Origin: Micromonospora sp. WMMD1102
GTDB taxonomy: Bacteria; Actinomycetota; Actinomycetes; Mycobacteriales; Micromonosporaceae
Reading direction: 5' to 3'
Length of the DNA: 64,000 nucleotides
Assembly (NCBI RefSeq): GCF_029626265.1
Contig: NZ_JARUBN010000001.1
Span: 124,001-188,000 of the forward strand
This document shows, piece after piece, positions 44,672 to 54,635 of this stretch (the first letter of the stretch is position 1; each line of letters opens with the position of its first letter). The position numbers and the translations under genes were made by a program. Under the pieces are notes generated by a model. It searched no databases and was not told where the DNA came from. It was given only the letters and a program-made list of their open reading frames with translations.

Positions 44672-44714
44672 AGGCCCCCGCTGGGCTGCGGGGACGTGAG
44701 CTAGGCTCGCTCGG

Positions 44715-45455
44715 ATGTCAGTGGACGGCGTGACAGATCTCTGGGACAGGCTCTTCGGGGCACAGCCGGACCCACCCCCGCTACTGGTCCTGGTCACCGG
44801 GCTGGTCGCGCTGGCCGTGGTGCTCACCCGGGTGCCCTGGCGGGTCGGGCGCAACGCCATCACCATCGCGCACGAGGGCGGACACGCGCTCGCGGCCGTA
44901 CTCACCGGACGCCGTCTCCAGGGCATCCGGCTGCACTCGGACACCTCCGGGCTGACCCTGTCGGCCGGCCGGCCGACCGGCCCCGGAATGATCTTCACCC
45001 TGCTGGCCGGTTATCTGGCGCCCTCGCTGATCGGGCTGGCCGCTGCCTGGGTACTCGGCGGGAACCGGATCACCCTGCTGCTCTGGGTCGCGGTCGCCCT
45101 GCTGCTCGCCATGCTCGTGATGATCCGCAACGTCTTCGGCATCATCTCGATCGTGGTCACCACCGGGGTCGTACTCGGGGTCTCCATGATGGCATCGCCG
45201 CAGGTGCAGGCCGCGTTCGCGTACACCGGGGTGTGGTTCCTGCTGCTCGGCGGCGTACGGCCGGTCGGCGAACTCCAGACCCAGCGCCGGCGGGGGCAAC
45301 TGCCGCAGTCGGACGCGGACCAGCTCGCCTGGCTGACCCGGATCCCCGGGTTGGTCTGGGTCGGGGTCTTCGGCGCGGTCAACCTGATCGCCCTGCTGGC
45401 CGGAGCCGCCCTGCTCACCGGCCCGATACTGAACTCCGCCGACCTGCCGCTCTGA
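44715..45455 (+). CDS. M50B-type membrane metalloprotease, 246 aa
   Basis: Intramembrane zinc protease-like protein. The HEGGH motif (His53, Glu54, His57) in AITIAHEGGHALAAVLTG lies in the first helical region after one N-terminal helix; five more hydrophobic helices follow. The second-motif Asp-containing NxxPxxxxD of true site-2 proteases is not obvious, as in the short M50B group. Cleavage of a membrane regulator is possible but no anti-sigma partner is adjacent, the sigma factor gene being two genes downstream. Confidence 0.85.
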   Translation: MSVDGVTDLWDRLFGAQPDPPPLLVLVTGLVALAVVLTRVPWRVGRNAITIAHEGGHALAAVLTGRRLQGIRLHSDTSGLTLSAGRPTGPGMIFTLLAGYLAPSLIGLAAAWVLGGNRITLLLWVAVALLLAMLVMIRNVFGIISIVVTTGVVLGVSMMASPQVQAAFAYTGVWFLLLGGVRPVGELQTQRRRGQLPQSDADQLAWLTRIPGLVWVGVFGAVNLIALLAGAALLTGPILNSADLPL

Positions 45456-45490
45456 CCGACGGGAAACCTGCCGTTCTGGCCGACGGGAAA
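45443..45490. repeat. 24-bp tandem repeat spanning the M50 stop, 2 copies
   Basis: cctgccgctctgaccgacgg plus gaaa (45443-45466) and cctgccgttctggccgacgg plus gaaa (45467-45490). Copy 1 includes the last codons and TGA of the M50 gene. Further imperfect repeats of cggccgaggaaagcrgg type continue to 45570. Confidence 0.7.
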
Positions 45491-45575
45491 CGGGAACCAG
45501 GCGACGACGGCGACGGGCGGCCGAGAGGGAAGCAGACGGCCGAGCAAAGCAGGCGGCCGAGGAAAGCGGGGACGG

Positions 45576-46655
45576 ATGCGTTACGTGATCATCGGTGCCG
45601 GTGCGGTCGGCGGGACCATCGGCGTTCGGCTGGGCGAGGCCGGCCGGGACGTGACCCTGGTGGCCCGGGGTGCACACCTGGCCGCGATCCGGGCGCACGG
45701 GCTGGCTCTGGACACTCCGGACGGCGGCTACCTCGGCCGGCTCCCCGCCGTCGGTGATCCCGCGTCAGCCGACTCCGGCATTGCCGACCTGCTGCTGACT
45801 CCGGACACCGTGCTGGTGTTGACGGTGAAGTCCCAGGACACCGAGGCGGCGCTGCACGGCTGGGCGGACCTGCCCGTCCGGGGCGGCGGTACGGCGGCCG
45901 AGCGGCTGCCGCTGCTCACCGCGCAGAACGGGGTGGCGAACGAACGCGCCGCCGCCCGGATCTTCGAACGTGTCTACCCGGTCTGCGTGTGGATGCCTGC
46001 GACGCACCTCGAACCGGGCCGGGTGGTGGCCAGCGGGCACCCGTACTCGGGAATGCTGCACCTCGGCGCCTTTCCGCACGGATCCGACGATCTCGCGCAC
46101 GAGGTCAGCGCCGACCTGACGGCGGCCCGGCTGCTCGCCCCGGTACGCGACGACGTGATGCGCTGGAAGTACGGGAAGCTGCTGCGCAACCTCGGCAACG
46201 GCGTACAGGCGCTCTTCGGCAGCGTTGATGCTGGGGCATCCGACGGTGGGGCATCCGACCGTCGGAGGACGGAATCCGGAAAGGACCGGGTGGGCCGGGT
46301 GGCCGAACTGCTCTCGGCGGTGGTCGCCGAGGGCGAGGCGGTGCTGGAGGCGGCCGGCATCGGATACACCTCGCGGCCGGAAGAGGCCGCCGAACGGGGC
46401 GACCGGGTGGAGTCGGCACCGGTCGCCGGGCAGCCCCGGCAGGGCAGTTCGACCTGGCAGAGCCTGGCCCGGAACGCCGGCTCGGTGGAGACGGACTACC
46501 TCAACGGCGAGATCGTGCTGCTCGGCCGGCTGCACGGGGTGCCGACCCCGGCCAACGCGGCGGTGCAGCGGGCGATGCGCCGGACGGTACGCGAACGCAT
46601 CCCGGCCGGTGAGTTCCCGATCGCGGAGCTGGCCGACCGGCAGTCACCTCCGTGA
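45576..46655 (+). CDS. Ketopantoate reductase-family oxidoreductase, 359 aa
   Basis: PanE/ApbA-like NADPH-dependent reductase. Nucleotide-binding IIGAGAVGGTIGVRLGEAG, the LTVKSQD strand with catalytic-region Lys, TAQNGVANE, then the C-terminal domain with KYGKLLRNLGNGVQALF and SSTWQSLARN...ETDYLNGEIV, which carries the conserved substrate-binding Ser and Glu/Asp. It has an Asp/Gly/Ser-rich insert near residue 218 (repeat GASDGGASD). Longer than typical PanE (about 300), so the substrate may differ from ketopantoate. No pantothenate genes are nearby. Confidence 0.88.
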   Translation: MRYVIIGAGAVGGTIGVRLGEAGRDVTLVARGAHLAAIRAHGLALDTPDGGYLGRLPAVGDPASADSGIADLLLTPDTVLVLTVKSQDTEAALHGWADLPVRGGGTAAERLPLLTAQNGVANERAAARIFERVYPVCVWMPATHLEPGRVVASGHPYSGMLHLGAFPHGSDDLAHEVSADLTAARLLAPVRDDVMRWKYGKLLRNLGNGVQALFGSVDAGASDGGASDRRRTESGKDRVGRVAELLSAVVAEGEAVLEAAGIGYTSRPEEAAERGDRVESAPVAGQPRQGSSTWQSLARNAGSVETDYLNGEIVLLGRLHGVPTPANAAVQRAMRRTVRERIPAGEFPIAELADRQSPP

Positions 46656-46739
46656 GCGGCCCGACTATTCGAGTGGGGACGGCGGCAACCGCACCCCGGT
46701 GCCCAGGCGTGATTGCTATGTCCGCCAGGGGAGGTGCAG

Positions 46740-47249
46740 GTGCCCGACGTCGACGAGGTGGACGACTTCGACGAGTTCTACCGGGGGAGCCGGCAACGGC
46801 TGCTCGGGTACGTCTATCTGTTGACCGGTGACCTGTCCGAGGCCCAGGACGCGGTGCAGGAGGCGTACATCCGGGCGTGGCAGCGCTGGTCGACGGTGCG
46901 TGGGTACACCGATCCGGAAGCCTGGGTGCGGGTGGTGGCGGTACGGGTGGCGATCAGCCGCTGGCGCAGCCTGCGCAGCCGGGCCCGGGCGTACCTGCGA
47001 CACGGGGTGCTGGCCGACACCCCGGCACCGGGTACCGAGACCGTGGAGGTGGTGGCCGCGCTGCGCCGCCTGCCGGAGGAGCAACGTACCGCCATCGCCC
47101 TGTACTACCTGCTCGGCATGCCGGTCGCCGAGGTGGCCCGGGAGACCGGTGCACCCGTCGGCACCGTGAAGGCAAGGCTCGCCCGGGGCCGGGCCGCGCT
47201 GGCCGGGTTGTTGACGGTCACTGATCTGGAGGGGGCCACCGATGCCTGA
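46740..47249 (+). CDS. SigE-family RNA polymerase sigma factor (ECF type), 169 aa
   Basis: Compact ECF sigma factor: region 2 DFDEFYRGSRQRLLGYVYLLTGDLSEAQDAVQEAYIRAWQ, a short linker, and region 4 LRRLPEEQRTAIALYYLLGMPVAEVARETGAPVGTVKARLARGRAAL. GTG 46740 has ggggagg five bases upstream. Its stop overlaps the start of the next gene by 8 bases, which encodes a membrane protein that is the probable regulator. No zinc-binding anti-sigma motif is visible in that partner. Confidence 0.92.
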   Translation: MPDVDEVDDFDEFYRGSRQRLLGYVYLLTGDLSEAQDAVQEAYIRAWQRWSTVRGYTDPEAWVRVVAVRVAISRWRSLRSRARAYLRHGVLADTPAPGTETVEVVAALRRLPEEQRTAIALYYLLGMPVAEVARETGAPVGTVKARLARGRAALAGLLTVTDLEGATDA

Positions 47250-48156
47250 GCAGCTACCCAGCGGGGCCGGGGCCGGGGCGGGCCTGGCCGACCAGGTCGG
47301 CCGGGAGACCGCAACGGTGCGCTGGCTCGCGCCCGAGGAGATCCGGGCCCGGGGCCGGCGCCGCAACCGGATCCGGGCGGTGGTCGGGACCGTCGCCGTG
47401 GTCGCCGTGGTCGCGGTCGGCTCGGTCGTGACCGTCGGGCGGTACGGCCCGCCGCCGTCGCCGGTCGCGGCACCGCAGCCGGCCAACTTTCCGGCACCGG
47501 CGACGTCGCCGCCGGACCGGGTCGAGATCCCGCTGTCGGCGCTGCTGCAACCGGAGGAGGTCGGGCCGGGACTGGTGGTCGACCGGGTGGAGGTACGACC
47601 GGACGAGGCGGTGCAGGTGATCGATCCGACCGTCCCACTCGGCTGCTCCGGGTACGCCACCCGCACCCGTTACACCGGGCTGGCCCGGATGACGCGTCGG
47701 CACACCGTGCAGCAGCCACCGGCCGTACCCGGTGACCCGCTCAGCGGGGCTGCGGTCGTACACGAGGAGGTTTTCCGGCTCGGTCCCGACGCGGCCCGGC
47801 AGGTCTTCGCGGACGCTCGGGCCGTCCCCGACCTGTGCGCCGAGTACGTCTCGGCGGGCGCGATCGAGATCGACGGCGAGCGGCTGGCCGTGGCCGCTGT
47901 GCACCGCTGGCGGATGCTGGCCGAGGGCTTCGCCGGGGACGAGTCGGTGCTGCTGGACTGGCAGACCACGATCCGCCGGCAGGACGACTCGACGGTGGTG
48001 GACGGTCCGGCCAGCCGGCTGGTCGGGGTGGTCCGGGTCGCCGACCTGGTCGCCAGGGTGGACCGGGCCGACGAGTCGGCGGATCCGGAGCGGGGTCGGG
48101 CGCTGGTCCGGGCCGCCGCCGCCCGGCTCTGCACGGCCGCCAACCCGCGCTGCTGA
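47242..48156 (+). CDS. Membrane-anchored protein coupled to the sigma factor, 304 aa
   Basis: Cytosolic N-terminus of about 45 residues with WLAPEEIRARGRRRNRIR, one membrane helix (VVGTVAVVAVVAVGSVVTV), a Pro-rich spacer and an external domain of about 220 residues with three or four Cys. The layout is that of an anti-sigma factor or its sensor half, matching its translational coupling to the sigma gene. The outer domain has no recognised family. Function inferred from context. Confidence 0.75.
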   Translation: MPEQLPSGAGAGAGLADQVGRETATVRWLAPEEIRARGRRRNRIRAVVGTVAVVAVVAVGSVVTVGRYGPPPSPVAAPQPANFPAPATSPPDRVEIPLSALLQPEEVGPGLVVDRVEVRPDEAVQVIDPTVPLGCSGYATRTRYTGLARMTRRHTVQQPPAVPGDPLSGAAVVHEEVFRLGPDAARQVFADARAVPDLCAEYVSAGAIEIDGERLAVAAVHRWRMLAEGFAGDESVLLDWQTTIRRQDDSTVVDGPASRLVGVVRVADLVARVDRADESADPERGRALVRAAAARLCTAANPRC

Positions 48157-48164
48157 GACTGGCG

Positions 48165-48344
48165 CTGTTGAGGCTGGCGCTGGCGAGGGCCCGCGCTGGC
48201 GGGGCTCGCACTGTTGAGGCTTGCGCTGGCGGGGCTCGCACTGTTGAGGCTTGCGCTGGCGGGGCTCGCACTGTTGAGGCTTGCGCTGTGGGGGACCGCG
48301 CTGGCGAGGACAGTGCTGGCGAGGACAGTGCTGGCGAGGACAGT
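48165..48344. repeat. Composite 15/30-bp tandem repeat array
   Basis: Starting just after the stop of the preceding gene, 15-bp units of gctgttgaggctggc type lead into three almost identical 30-bp units at 48195, 48225 and 48255 (gctggcggggctcgcactgt then tgaggcttgc), a diverged unit, then three identical 15-bp units gctggcgaggacagt at 48300, 48315 and 48330. It occupies nearly the whole gap to the convergent pccB. Confidence 0.85.
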
Positions 48345-48358
48345 GCTGGGATCGGAGA

Positions 48359-49951
<1,593 letters not shown>

Positions 49952-50055
49952 GTCCGCGATCGTAACGACGGCAGGTCCCCGGGCCACCACCCGGTGGCGC
50001 GGCGTGTGCCACAACACCGTCGCGTCGACGCGCCGTATTCCCTGCCCGCCTGCGA

Positions 50056-50152
50056 ACCGCACCAGCTGTCCCGTCTGCGTACCGCACCAGCCGTACCGTC
50101 TGCGTACCGCACCAGCCGTACCGTCTGCGTACCGCACCAGCCGTACCGCCGG
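50056..50152. repeat. 25-bp tandem repeat, about 4 copies
   Basis: Units start at 50056, 50081, 50106 and 50131; the middle ones are identical (accgcaccagccgtaccgtc then tgcgt). Located between the divergent pccB and birA genes, so it may lie in or near their promoters. No spacers of unique sequence, so not CRISPR. Confidence 0.85.
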
Positions 50153-50192
50153 CCGGTCCGGCTTCCGGTGGCCGGGCCCGTACGCTGGCCTG

Positions 50193-51266
50193 ATGCCGGG
50201 ATCGCCGTACACCGACCTGGACCGTCCGCCACTCGATGCGCGGCGGCTCCAGCGGGCCCTGATCACGCCGGAGAGTCTCTGGACCCGGCTGGTGCTGCAC
50301 GACGAGACCGGGTCGACGAACGCCGACGCCGCCGAGGCGGCCCGGGCCGGGGAGCCGGAGGGGCTGGTCGTGGTCGCCGAGCGGCAGACGGCCGGGCGGG
50401 GCCGGCGCGGGCGTACCTGGGAGTCGCCGGCCAGGGCCGGGCTCGCGGTCAGCGTGCTGCTCCGGCCCGGGACGGCCCAGCCGGACCGGAACTGGCCGGC
50501 AGTACCACCGTCCCGGTACGGCTGGCTGCCGCTGCTGGCCGGCGTGGCGCTGGTGGAGGCGGTCGACCTGCTGGCCGAGCTGGACTCCGCCCTGAAGTGG
50601 CCGAACGACCTCCTGGTCTGGTCCGACCCCCGCACCGCCCGTTCTCCGGCAGGACCCGGCTCCGACCTGGGCAGCGCCCGTCTTCCGGTAGGACCCGGCT
50701 CCGACCCGGGCGGCGCTCGTCCCGCCGGACGACCTGGGTCCGGCCCGGCCGACGAGCCGGGTGGATCTCCCGCCGACCCTCCGCCGGGCGGGGCGGGGCG
50801 CGGCCGGACGGGTGGAGAGGCGAAGGCCGCCGGGATCCTGGCCGAAGGGGTGGCCGAACCCGGTGAGGCCGCGTCGGCGGTGGTGCTCGGCCTGGGTGTG
50901 AACGTGACCCTGCGGGCCGACGAGCTGCCGGCCAACCCGACCGGTCTGCCGGCCACCTCCCTGCAACTGGCCGGAGCGGCGGCCACCGACCGCGACCCGC
51001 TGCTGCGGGCGCTGTTGCGCGGAATCGACCGCTGGTACGACCGCTGGCGGACCGCCGGTGGCGACGCGCTCGCCTGCGGCCTGCACGAGGCGTACGTGCG
51101 CAACTGTGCCACCCTCGGTCGCGACGTGCGGGTGCTGCTGCCGGCCGGAGACGAACTGGTCGGCACCGCCCGCACGATCGACGCGGACGGGCAACTGCTG
51201 CTCAGCACCACCACGGCCGACGGCGAACGCCGCATCGCGGCCGGTGACGTCCTGCACCTGCGCTGA
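50193..51266 (+). CDS. birA: Biotin-[acetyl-CoA carboxylase] ligase with a disordered insert, 357 aa
   Basis: Attaches biotin to the carrier domain of the acyl-CoA carboxylase alpha subunit. Class I type without the DNA-binding domain. Biotin/ATP-binding GRGRRGRTW (68-76), KWPND (135-139) and catalytic-region Lys211 in KAAGIL, then the C-terminal SH3-like domain. Between KWPNDLL and KAAGIL, normally about ten residues apart, there is an insert of roughly 65 residues (144-208) rich in Pro, Gly, Ser and Arg, encoded partly by two 39-bp direct repeats (50642-50680 and 50681-50719). The insert is probably a surface loop. Confidence 0.92.
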   Translation: MPGSPYTDLDRPPLDARRLQRALITPESLWTRLVLHDETGSTNADAAEAARAGEPEGLVVVAERQTAGRGRRGRTWESPARAGLAVSVLLRPGTAQPDRNWPAVPPSRYGWLPLLAGVALVEAVDLLAELDSALKWPNDLLVWSDPRTARSPAGPGSDLGSARLPVGPGSDPGGARPAGRPGSGPADEPGGSPADPPPGGAGRGRTGGEAKAAGILAEGVAEPGEAASAVVLGLGVNVTLRADELPANPTGLPATSLQLAGAAATDRDPLLRALLRGIDRWYDRWRTAGGDALACGLHEAYVRNCATLGRDVRVLLPAGDELVGTARTIDADGQLLLSTTTADGERRIAAGDVLHLR

Positions 51267-51344
51267 ACCCGACCCGACCCCGACCGGTCGTCCCGAGCCC
51301 GTCCCGGTGCCGCCCGGTCCGGCCGGTCGCCCGTCTGGCCTTTC

Positions 51345-51397
51345 GTCGTCCCGCCGATCTGTCGTCGTCCCGCCGGCCCGTCGTCGTCCCGCCGCCC
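51345..51397. repeat. 19-bp tandem repeat, 3 copies
   Basis: Copies of gtcgtcgtcccgccggccc type from 51345 to about 51397, in the 227-bp gap between birA and the PH-domain gene. Apart from the ribosome site at 51482, nothing else is identifiable in the gap. Confidence 0.6.
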
Positions 51398-51493
51398 GGG
51401 AAACTCGGTGAAGAGTCGGTACCGGATACCGCCGTGGTGGCGGGGAACCGCTACGGTCACCGCGGACAAACGGATCTGGACGAGGAGGATGGG

Positions 51494-52066
51494 GTGGCTT
51501 TCCCGGAGGACGTGCTCACATCGGACGAGCATGTCGTAGCGCACCTACACCCGCACTGGAAGGCATTGATCCGCCCGGTCGTGGTGCTGGTACTGGCCGT
51601 CGCCGCCGTGGTCGCCGGCTTCGTGCTGCTGCCTGCGGGCGGTGCGGGCACCGTGCTCGGCTACGTGATCGCAGCGGTCGCGCTGGTACTCGCGGTCTGG
51701 CTGAGCGTCTGGCCGTACCTGGTCTGGCGCACCACGCACTACCTGTTCACGAACGAGCGGGTGCTGCTGCAGAAGGGCGTCTTCTCCCGCGACCGTCGGG
51801 ACATCCCGCTCGGTCGGATCAACGACCACTCGATGAACCAGAAGTTCCTCGAACGCCTGCTCGGCTGCGGCACGCTGACCATCGAGTCGGCCGGCGAGCG
51901 GGGCCAGTCGGTGCTGGCGGACATCCCGGGCGTGGAGCGGGTGCAGACCATGCTCTACGAGATCGTCGAGGCCAACCACGACAAGCACTCGCTCGGTGAC
52001 GACGAGATGCGGGAGATCATGGCGGACGTGACCGAGGGCAAGCCGCTGCGCGAGCAGCCGAAATAG
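51494..52066 (+). CDS. PH domain (YdbS/bPH2-like) membrane protein, 190 aa
   Basis: GTG 51494 with gaggagga five bases upstream. Two membrane helices ([21 protein letters not shown] and [19 protein letters not shown]) follow a short N-terminus, then a bacterial PH domain: [50 protein letters not shown]. Such proteins sit in the inner membrane with a cytosolic PH fold; roles are mostly unknown. The last codons and stop are duplicated in tandem downstream. Confidence 0.9.
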   Translation: MAFPEDVLTSDEHVVAHLHPHWKALIRPVVVLVLAVAAVVAGFVLLPAGGAGTVLGYVIAAVALVLAVWLSVWPYLVWRTTHYLFTNERVLLQKGVFSRDRRDIPLGRINDHSMNQKFLERLLGCGTLTIESAGERGQSVLADIPGVERVQTMLYEIVEANHDKHSLGDDEMREIMADVTEGKPLREQPK

Positions 52067-52099
52067 CACCCACTGCGCGAGCAGCCGAAGTAGCACACC
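52046..52099. repeat. 27-bp tandem duplication of the PH-gene 3' end
   Basis: Two copies (52046-52072 and 52073-52099) of ctgcgcgagcagccgaaata followed by gcaccca. Copy 1 encodes LREQPK-stop; copy 2 has the same frame, one synonymous change (aaa to aag) and a TAG, giving LREQPK-stop again. A clean example of stop-codon duplication. Confidence 0.85.
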
Positions 52100-52102
52100 G
52101 AT

Positions 52103-52146
52103 GGGCCCCTGCCGCCACCCGCTCGTGGTCGGCCGGCCAGGGGCCC
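52103..52146. terminator. Hairpin between PH and MaoC genes
   Basis: Inverted repeat gggcccctg (52103-52111 with 52138-52146), 26-nt spacer, followed by ttt. Between convergent genes; probable terminator for the PH gene. Confidence 0.5.
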
Positions 52147-52181
52147 TTTCCGGAGCCCGGACCCGCCAGCCCGGCACCGGA

Positions 52182-52682
52182 TCAGTCCGGTGGCGCCGGC
52201 TCCCGCATGAGGAACCAGCCCCGGAAGCGGGTACGCAGCACCTCGCGTTCCGGCCGGCCCTGGGCGTCCAGCCGGTCCATGCTGGCGGTCAGCGTGACGG
52301 TGCCGAAGCCGGGCCGCGCGACCGAGGGCTTGCTGCCGAGTACGGTCAGCCGGGTCGCCAGCCGGTCACCGGCGCGTACCGGGGCGAGCCAGCGCAGCTC
52401 CTCCAGCCCTGGCGAGGCGTCCCCGGCCGCCCGCGCCAGCACGTGGTCGACGTAGGCGCGCATGAAGAGACTGACCGTGAAGAAGCCGCTGGCGATCAGC
52501 CCGCCGTGATGGCTGCGCCGGGCGAGCTCCTCGTCCACGTGGTACCACTGCGGGTCGAAGCGCCTGGCGAAGTCGACCATCTCCCGCCCGTCCACGACGG
52601 TGACGCCGAGGTCGAAGGACCGGCCGGGCGTCAGGTCCTCGAAGAACAGTTCGGCGGGCGCGCCGGTGCCCGAGCGGCTCAC
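52182..52682 (-). CDS. MaoC-like dehydratase, hot-dog fold, 166 aa
   Basis: (R)-specific enoyl-CoA hydratase family. FFEDLTPGRSFDLG at the N-terminus, then the catalytic region FARRFDPQWYHVDEELA with Asp and His, and GLIASGFFTVSLFMR. Normal single hot-dog length. GTG start at 52682 overlaps the stop of the upstream GtrA gene by 4 bases, so it is co-translated with it; the biological link between the two is unclear. Confidence 0.9.
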   Translation of the reverse strand: MSRSGTGAPAELFFEDLTPGRSFDLGVTVVDGREMVDFARRFDPQWYHVDEELARRSHHGGLIASGFFTVSLFMRAYVDHVLARAAGDASPGLEELRWLAPVRAGDRLATRLTVLGSKPSVARPGFGTVTLTASMDRLDAQGRPEREVLRTRFRGWFLMREPAPPD

Positions 52683-53542
52683 CGCGCCGCTTCGCGGGCT
52701 GACGAACGCCCCGGAGCGGCGTTCAGTTCGGCGGCGAGTTCGGTCTCCAGCGCGGCGTCGAGGGTCTCGGCGAACTGGACCTCGAGCGGCGCGGCGGAGC
52801 CGCCGGCCGGCGCACCGGCGACCCGGCTTCCGGCGCCGTCGCCCGCACCCCGGTTGTCCGGGCTCGCGGCCCGGCCGTCCGGCGCCACGGCCCGGGTGTC
52901 CTGAGTCGCGGCCCGGGGGTCGAGGGTGTCACCTCCGGACAGCTCGCTGACCGCCTCGGCGAGTTCGGCGACCGGATCGAGTTCGGCCAGGACCTCGCCG
53001 TCCGGTTCCTCCGCCGACCCGGACCCGCTCGTCCTGTGCACCGCACCGCTCCCGGACGGCCCTCCGGACGCCGGACCCGGCGTTCCGCTCGGCCCGAACG
53101 CCGCGCCCGGCGACTTCCGGAAGACGAAGGTGCGGTAGGACCAGAACCGGAAGACGGTGGCCAGCCCGACACCGACCGTCTTGGCGACGTTCAGCGCCAG
53201 CAGGCCGGTGATCCCGAACCCGTACTTCGCCAGCGCCAGTACGCCCAACTCGATGACCAGCCCGGCTCCGTTGAAGAGGAAGAAGAGCGCGTATTCGCGG
53301 CGCATCGCCGACTTCGGCCGGTCCCGGTAGGTCCAGTGCCGATTCATCAGATAGGACGAGATGGTGGCGACGACCGTGGCGATGACGTTCGCCTTCAGTT
53401 GCCCGTCGGCGAACACGGTGAGCGCCAGCGCGTTGAACACCGCGTAGTTGATGACGAAGTTCAAACCTCCGACGGCGCCGAATTTCAGCACCTCACGCAG
53501 GAACTTCTCCCACCGCTCGGGCAACAGACGGACGAAACGCAT
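52679..53542 (-). CDS. GtrA-family membrane protein with long disordered tail, 287 aa
   Basis: The first 150 residues are the GtrA domain with four membrane helices (EVLKFGAVGGLNFVINYAVF, then MNRHWTYRDRPKSAMRREYALFFLFNGAGL and FRFWSYRTFVFRK), thought to flip or handle polyprenyl-linked sugars. The following 137 residues are Gly/Ser/Ala/Glu-rich with imperfect repeats of DTRAVAPDGRAASPDNR type, absent from typical GtrA proteins. Next to a second GtrA gene read in the same direction. Confidence 0.9.
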   Translation of the reverse strand: MRFVRLLPERWEKFLREVLKFGAVGGLNFVINYAVFNALALTVFADGQLKANVIATVVATISSYLMNRHWTYRDRPKSAMRREYALFFLFNGAGLVIELGVLALAKYGFGITGLLALNVAKTVGVGLATVFRFWSYRTFVFRKSPGAAFGPSGTPGPASGGPSGSGAVHRTSGSGSAEEPDGEVLAELDPVAELAEAVSELSGGDTLDPRAATQDTRAVAPDGRAASPDNRGAGDGAGSRVAGAPAGGSAAPLEVQFAETLDAALETELAAELNAAPGRSSAREAAR

Positions 53543-53603
53543 TCGACCACCTTAGGGCAGATGCGGCCGCAGGGTGCGCCGGCCGGACGGGGTGGGTCGC
53601 CGG

Positions 53604-54152
53604 TCACTGCCTCTTGTGACTCTGGGTGATCACTTCGGGCGCGTCGGCGGCGGCCGGGCCGACGAAGACGAACCGGCGGTACGACCAGAACCGGAAGAAG
53701 GTGCCCATGGCGGCGCCGACGAAGTTGGCCGCGATGTTGTCGGCCAACAGCGACTTGAACACGCCCGGCCAGATGCTGCCGAGCCCGTAGTGGCTGATGG
53801 CCAGGCAGGCGAGCCCGATGCCGAGGCCGACCGCGTTGAAGAAGAAGTAGAGCGAGTACTCCCGGGCCATCCCGGAGCGTTCCCGGTGGCGCCAGGTCCA
53901 GAACCGGTTGCCGACGAAGGCGACGGTGGCGGCGATGACCGTGGAGAACGTCTTCGCGGTGAGGGTCTCCCAGCCGAGGCTCGCGTTGGCGAAGTTGAAC
54001 AGCACCAGGTCGACCACGAAAGCCACCCCGCCGACCGTGCCGAACTTGCCCAGCTCATGGATCAGGTGCCCGAAACGGTCCAGAAGGGTGCGAATCAAGC
54101 CGCGACGGGTGCCCGGCGCTGAGGGCTGTTCGCCGGTGGCGGTCGAGGACAC
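53604..54152 (-). CDS. GtrA-family membrane protein, 182 aa
   Basis: Four-helix GtrA domain (ELGKFGTVGGVAFVVDLVLFN, GNRFWTWRHRERSGMAREYSLYFFFNAVGL, TFFRFWSYRRFVFV). GTG 54152 gives an N-terminal segment of 35 residues; the frame is open to 54185, so a slightly earlier start is possible. Paralogue of the downstream GtrA gene, 61 bp away. Probably acts in cell-envelope glycan assembly with a glycosyltransferase encoded elsewhere. Confidence 0.88.
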   Translation of the reverse strand: MSSTATGEQPSAPGTRRGLIRTLLDRFGHLIHELGKFGTVGGVAFVVDLVLFNFANASLGWETLTAKTFSTVIAATVAFVGNRFWTWRHRERSGMAREYSLYFFFNAVGLGIGLACLAISHYGLGSIWPGVFKSLLADNIAANFVGAAMGTFFRFWSYRRFVFVGPAAADAPEVITQSHKRQ

Positions 54153-54237
54153 GGCTTGAGCGTACCGGTTGCCGCCCGACCCCACGGGCCGCTACCGGCG
54201 ACTCGCGGCCGCGGGGCCGGCGATCCGGCGTGGACGC

Positions 54238-54304
54238 CGCGCTCCGCCCGGCCCGTCCCGCGCGCTCCGCCCGGTCCGTCCGCCGCGCTCCGCCCGGTCC
54301 GTCC
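54238..54304. repeat. 23-bp spaced repeat, 3 copies
   Basis: cgcgctccgcccggtccgtc-type units begin at 54238, 54261 and 54284, in the gap between the GtrA genes and pckG. Non-coding. Confidence 0.7.
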
Positions 54305-54635
54305 GCCGGGTGCCGGCCGGCGGGGCCGGTGCGTGGTGGAGTGCCCGCTGTGACATACGGGTCACCTGGCGTCAATGAATGCTGTGAGGACGCAGTGACG
54401 CAATGCGGTTGCGTGGAAGGATTTGCGTGAAACTGCGCGTGGGAGCGGGGAAAGAATCGTCTTGCGGCAGCCCGCCCGCATCTTGTGCAGTTCTTCACAA
54501 CCAGTCTCGCTGCCCCGGGCGCCGGCTCGGTTTACGCTGACGGAAATCCCAGGCTTTCACTCGGCGACGCGGTCGCCGCCTCTGCGGCACCCGCACGCTC
54601 CGTAAACGGTCAGCGTCGACCAAAGGAGAACTGTC
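54305..54635 (+). promoter_or_regulatory. pckG upstream region with CRP-like site
   Basis: The 330 bp before pckG hold no gene. There is a gtgac/gtcac inverted repeat at 54350-54365, an AT-richer stretch from 54370 on, and ttgtgcagttcttcacaa (54483-54500). The inner 16-mer matches the CRP/GlxR consensus TGTGA-N6-TCACA at 9 of 10 positions. tttacgct (54531-54538) may include a -10 box about 95 bp before the start codon. CRP/GlxR control of a gluconeogenic gene would make sense; it is not demonstrated. Confidence 0.5.

Noticed and set aside
48165..48344. 15/30-bp repeats considered as coding for a repeat protein
   Set aside because: Units do not share a frame with a start codon and ribosome site, and stop codons recur within them.
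50056..50152. 25-bp repeats considered as a CRISPR array
   Set aside because: Copies are directly adjacent with no unique spacers, and no cas gene is present.
49952..51544. Leftward extension of the pccB reading frame to 51544
   Set aside because: The frame stays open but is antisense to birA and has no carboxylase similarity before the GTG at 49951.
54350..54365. gtgac/gtcac inverted repeat considered as the CRP site of pckG
   Set aside because: The spacing is two bases longer than the CRP consensus; the site at 54483-54500 fits much better.
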